Below are positions 61,748 to 64,000 of a stretch of 64,000 nt of DNA, one piece after another; the stretch's first letter is position 1, and the number at the start of each line of letters is the position of its first letter. The notes under the pieces were generated by a model. The model was given only the letters and a program-made list of their open reading frames with translations. It did not search any database and was not told the origin of the DNA. Source of the stretch: Scleromitrula shiraiana (Eukaryota; Ascomycota; Leotiomycetes; Helotiales; Sclerotiniaceae); assembly GCA_028455995.1 (NCBI GenBank), contig JABELC010000008.1, forward strand, positions 2,122,713 to 2,186,712. Direction: 5' to 3'. A program made the translations under genes and the position numbers.

Positions 61748-63134
61748 CTACGTATACCAGGTAGGTTCTGGAATCTCTCCAAGTAAAGTCCATCTTCCAA
61801 GCTCCCTCTTCTTGTATGCAACAGGATCATGAAGACTATGAGTTCTAATGTCGCGCCAAAAACGATCCAATCCAACCTTCTTACTCGTTGCTCTTGCTCC
61901 GGTCATTTCAAATACCCCACTTGTAACCTTCAATCCAATATCAGTTGATACTACCTTTACTGCTGCGACCGCTTCAGCCAGTTGCCCTCTTTCCCTAGCT
62001 GAAATGGAACGCTTGGATTGATGTTTTGTGTATACTTCTGCAACTTTTTGCCCAACTGAATCTGCTAAAGCTACGACTGCAGAAAGATGTGCATGAAATG
62101 TTCCATATCGCTCCAAAATATACCATTCCTCGGTAGGGCTCTCTTTATTATCACCACCAAATGGCCATGCTCGTGTTTGTGTCGTAGTATACTTGGCTGC
62201 TGATTCAAGAGCACCAAGAGAAATGCCAATATAGAAATTGGCGAAATTCAACTGAATGGTTGGCAGAAGAAGAGTGGCGAAAGGAACGTTCAGAAATTCA
62301 GGAATAGGTTCTTTGGTCTGAGCATCCCACCCCAAAGCGTCTGTCCAAGGAACTCGAACATTTTCTATTTTAACGCTACCGGACTCCGTGAGTCGTAAAC
62401 CTATGTTATTCCAATTATACTTTAAACGTTAGTACTGATTTAAACAATATAACCGGCTTGACTCACAGAAAATTGGATACCGGGTTGTCTAGTTGGTACA
62501 GCAGCAAATATATGATTATCAGTGCCTTTGAGAACTCCTTCAAGGATGGTGATATCGGATACAACACCGCCAGTATTGAAGTGCTTTTGGCCATTGAAAA
62601 CAATATGATCACTATCAGAAGTAATACTCAGATCAGAATCTCGAGGATTAACAGCACCTATGACAGGGTCAGCTTGATTCAGAGCAGGGGGTTCATTTAA
62701 TTCAAGGTACCTCCAATGAAATAATTGTTTGCAATTATTTCTTTCTGTAACCTATCTTTTTGCGCATCTGTTCCCACAACATTTGCAGTTGTTGACCATA
62801 ACAGATGATAACCTAAGAGCATACCCAATGATCCATCACCTTTAGCAACCTCTCTGATGGCTTTGTAAGCCACATCCCAGGTTTGTCCACCTCCTCCAAA
62901 TTCCTTTGGTCCCAGAAGTTTAAGAAGACCTGATGACTTCAATAATGATACTTCATCATGTGGAGACTTATTATCAATATCTCTTTGAGAAGCATCTTTG
63001 GAGAATATTGTAGATATTTCTGATGCTCTTTCGAGCCATTCCTCTTCGTTTCGTGGTAATGAGGTGGATTGGAATGCGCGATGGTATTCCGAGTAGATAT
63101 CACTACCGATGTTTGATATATTTGATTCTGACAT
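61748..63134 (-). CDS. Acyl-CoA dehydrogenase / DszC-like flavoprotein
   Basis: Minus-strand exons 63134-62711, 62657-62467 and 62419-61748 (introns 53 and 47 bp, one with a TACTAAC branch) give 428 residues. The N-terminal helical domain (LLKLLGPKEFGGGGQTWDVA, EVAKGDGSLGMLLGYHLLWS) is that of acyl-CoA dehydrogenases. The middle beta domain has HIVFNGQKHFNTGG and NWNNIGLRLTESGSV. The C-terminal four-helix domain has FANFYIGISLGALESAAKYT and ends in the RDIRTHSLHDPVAYK loop. These features, and the WYILERYGTFHAHL stretch, resemble the DszC/SfnC subgroup, reduced-flavin-dependent monooxygenases that act on sulfur compounds, rather than beta-oxidation enzymes. The usual catalytic Glu region is not obvious. 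No targeting signal is seen. It is the last gene before the telomere. Confidence 0.85.
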
Positions 63135-63851
63135 GCTAGAATTAGAGAGAATTGAAGTATAATATTTTATAAGACAAAATGAAAAACATGAGGTTATGGA
63201 GCTGGGAATTCTGGATGCTATTTATTGTAGACCAAAGATGTACGGAGTACATCAATGGCGCTTGAATACCTTAGATGACGTGCTTGTCTTAGATTGTAGT
63301 GTAGATCTCGGTGTATGTAAGGCATTCCCCCACAACGGCAAGTAAGTATTTATGAGCACGCAATGATATGTACGAGTCGTACTGATATTTGATCGCATAG
63401 TATAACGCAATATGAAATGGGAAGGTTGTCATTTTAACAGCACCATGTTCTTCGCTTTTCGCGTTTTGACCTGATAATATGAAAACGCGGGGTACGAATC
63501 ACGATAAGATATCTCTATTGTAGAAAGGCGTAGAGTTGTATTTATTATACTCAAAGTGTCTAAGATTTTTCAGATGCTAATATGAAAGACAATTGGATTT
63601 CGAAATGTGTTCTGGTATTTTTTTCAATCAATAATTTTATATGGAAAGCGAATATTCATTAATTATTATTACTAGGACTTTTTATATGGTCATTATTCTT
63701 AATAATCATTTTGTTTGAAAAAGAAATATCAAATAAATAAAAAAATGAAATGTTATTTATTTGACTATTTGAGTAATTAAATAGATTTCATACGTAGCAT
63801 CCTACATTTCAACATTTACCCATCACAGCCCACAACATCCACACACTTACG
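63135..63851. other. Subtelomeric spacer
   Basis: About 700 bp with no gene. It has a palindrome-like GATGTAC-GGA-GTACATC at about 63239 and an AT-rich stretch at 63580-63790. No larger repeat or helicase remnant is present, so the chromosome end is short and simple here. Confidence 0.5.
63239..63255. promoter_or_regulatory. GATGTAC inverted repeat
   Basis: A perfect 7-bp inverted repeat with a 3-bp spacer (GGA), about 105 bp upstream of the flavoprotein start codon. CGGAGTAC also recurs after the permease (60413). Possible transcription factor site. Confidence 0.3.
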
Positions 63852-64000
63852 GTTAGGGTTAGGGTTAGGGTTAGGGTTAGGGTTAGGGTTAGGCTTAGGG
63901 TTAGGGTCAGGGTTAGGGTTAGGGTTAGGGTTAGGGTTAGGGTTAGGGTTAGGGTTAGGGTTAGGGTTAGGGTTAGGGTTAGGGTTAGGGTTAGGGTTAG
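63852..64000. repeat. Telomere, (TTAGGG)n
   Basis: About 24-25 uninterrupted TTAGGG-type units run to the last base with the G-rich strand toward the end, as at a right chromosome end. Two variant units, GGCTTAGGG near 63892 and GGTCAGGG near 63907, occur in the proximal part. The window ends inside the array, so its full length is unknown. Confidence 0.99.

Overview
The window is the right end of a linear chromosome of a filamentous ascomycete. It closes in a (TTAGGG)n telomere tract at about 63852-64000. Genes carry short GT-AG introns (mostly 47-104 bp) with CTAAC-like branch sites, and the products are typical fungal proteins: a Gle1 nucleoporin, a 2EXR-domain protein, a Leu3/PrtT-type Zn2Cys6 regulator, a GH16 glucanase, NADP-glutamate dehydrogenase and an Mtr-like amino acid permease. 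A Leotiomycete such as Botrytis or Sclerotinia would fit, but that genus-level guess is inference from gene content and style, not proof.

Layout. (1) 1-25.1 kb is a moderately gene-dense arm: Gle1-like gene, a long repeat-laden spacer with degraded coding scraps, a 2EXR protein, a class 1A dihydroorotate dehydrogenase divergent from a J-domain gene with an in-frame stop, a DOMON/cytochrome b561 protein, a seven-exon Zn2Cys6 regulator, a 3-beta-HSD-like pseudogene and a secreted GH16 enzyme. (2) 25.4-39.9 kb is an AT-rich block with no credible gene. Its left 10 kb (25.7-35.7 kb) is studded with roughly a hundred ACTAGT-centred palindromes of the form (ACT)n(AGT)n and with AACTTGAA words. The right 4 kb almost lacks that motif and instead holds decayed repeats. 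The block contains two full copies and one half copy of a palindromic element of about 980 bp flanked by TA, and a second repeat family whose copies differ mainly by C/T and G/A changes, as expected from repeat-induced point mutation (RIP). (3) 40.3-46.1 kb holds a Pin3/Lsb-like gene without an SH3 domain, a divergent aldo-keto reductase and NADP-glutamate dehydrogenase. (4) 46-58 kb is a decaying subtelomeric zone: a Tyr/Asn/Gly-rich pseudogene, a divergent pair of related genes of unknown function (one intact, one broken), a 95-bp tandem repeat, a small ACTAGT-rich island and a zinc alcohol dehydrogenase pseudogene. (5) 58.6-63.2 kb has two intact genes, an amino acid permease and an acyl-CoA dehydrogenase/DszC-like flavoprotein, then about 0.7 kb of spacer and the telomere.

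Working together: no operon-like or biosynthetic cluster logic is visible. Glutamate dehydrogenase, the permease and the protease-regulator-like transcription factor all bear on nitrogen use, but they are dispersed and any link is speculation. The main theme is genome decay near a telomere: at least five pseudogenes, several carrying single nonsense codons that a C-to-T or G-to-A transition would explain, around an AT-rich island with an unexplained hyperabundant palindrome.
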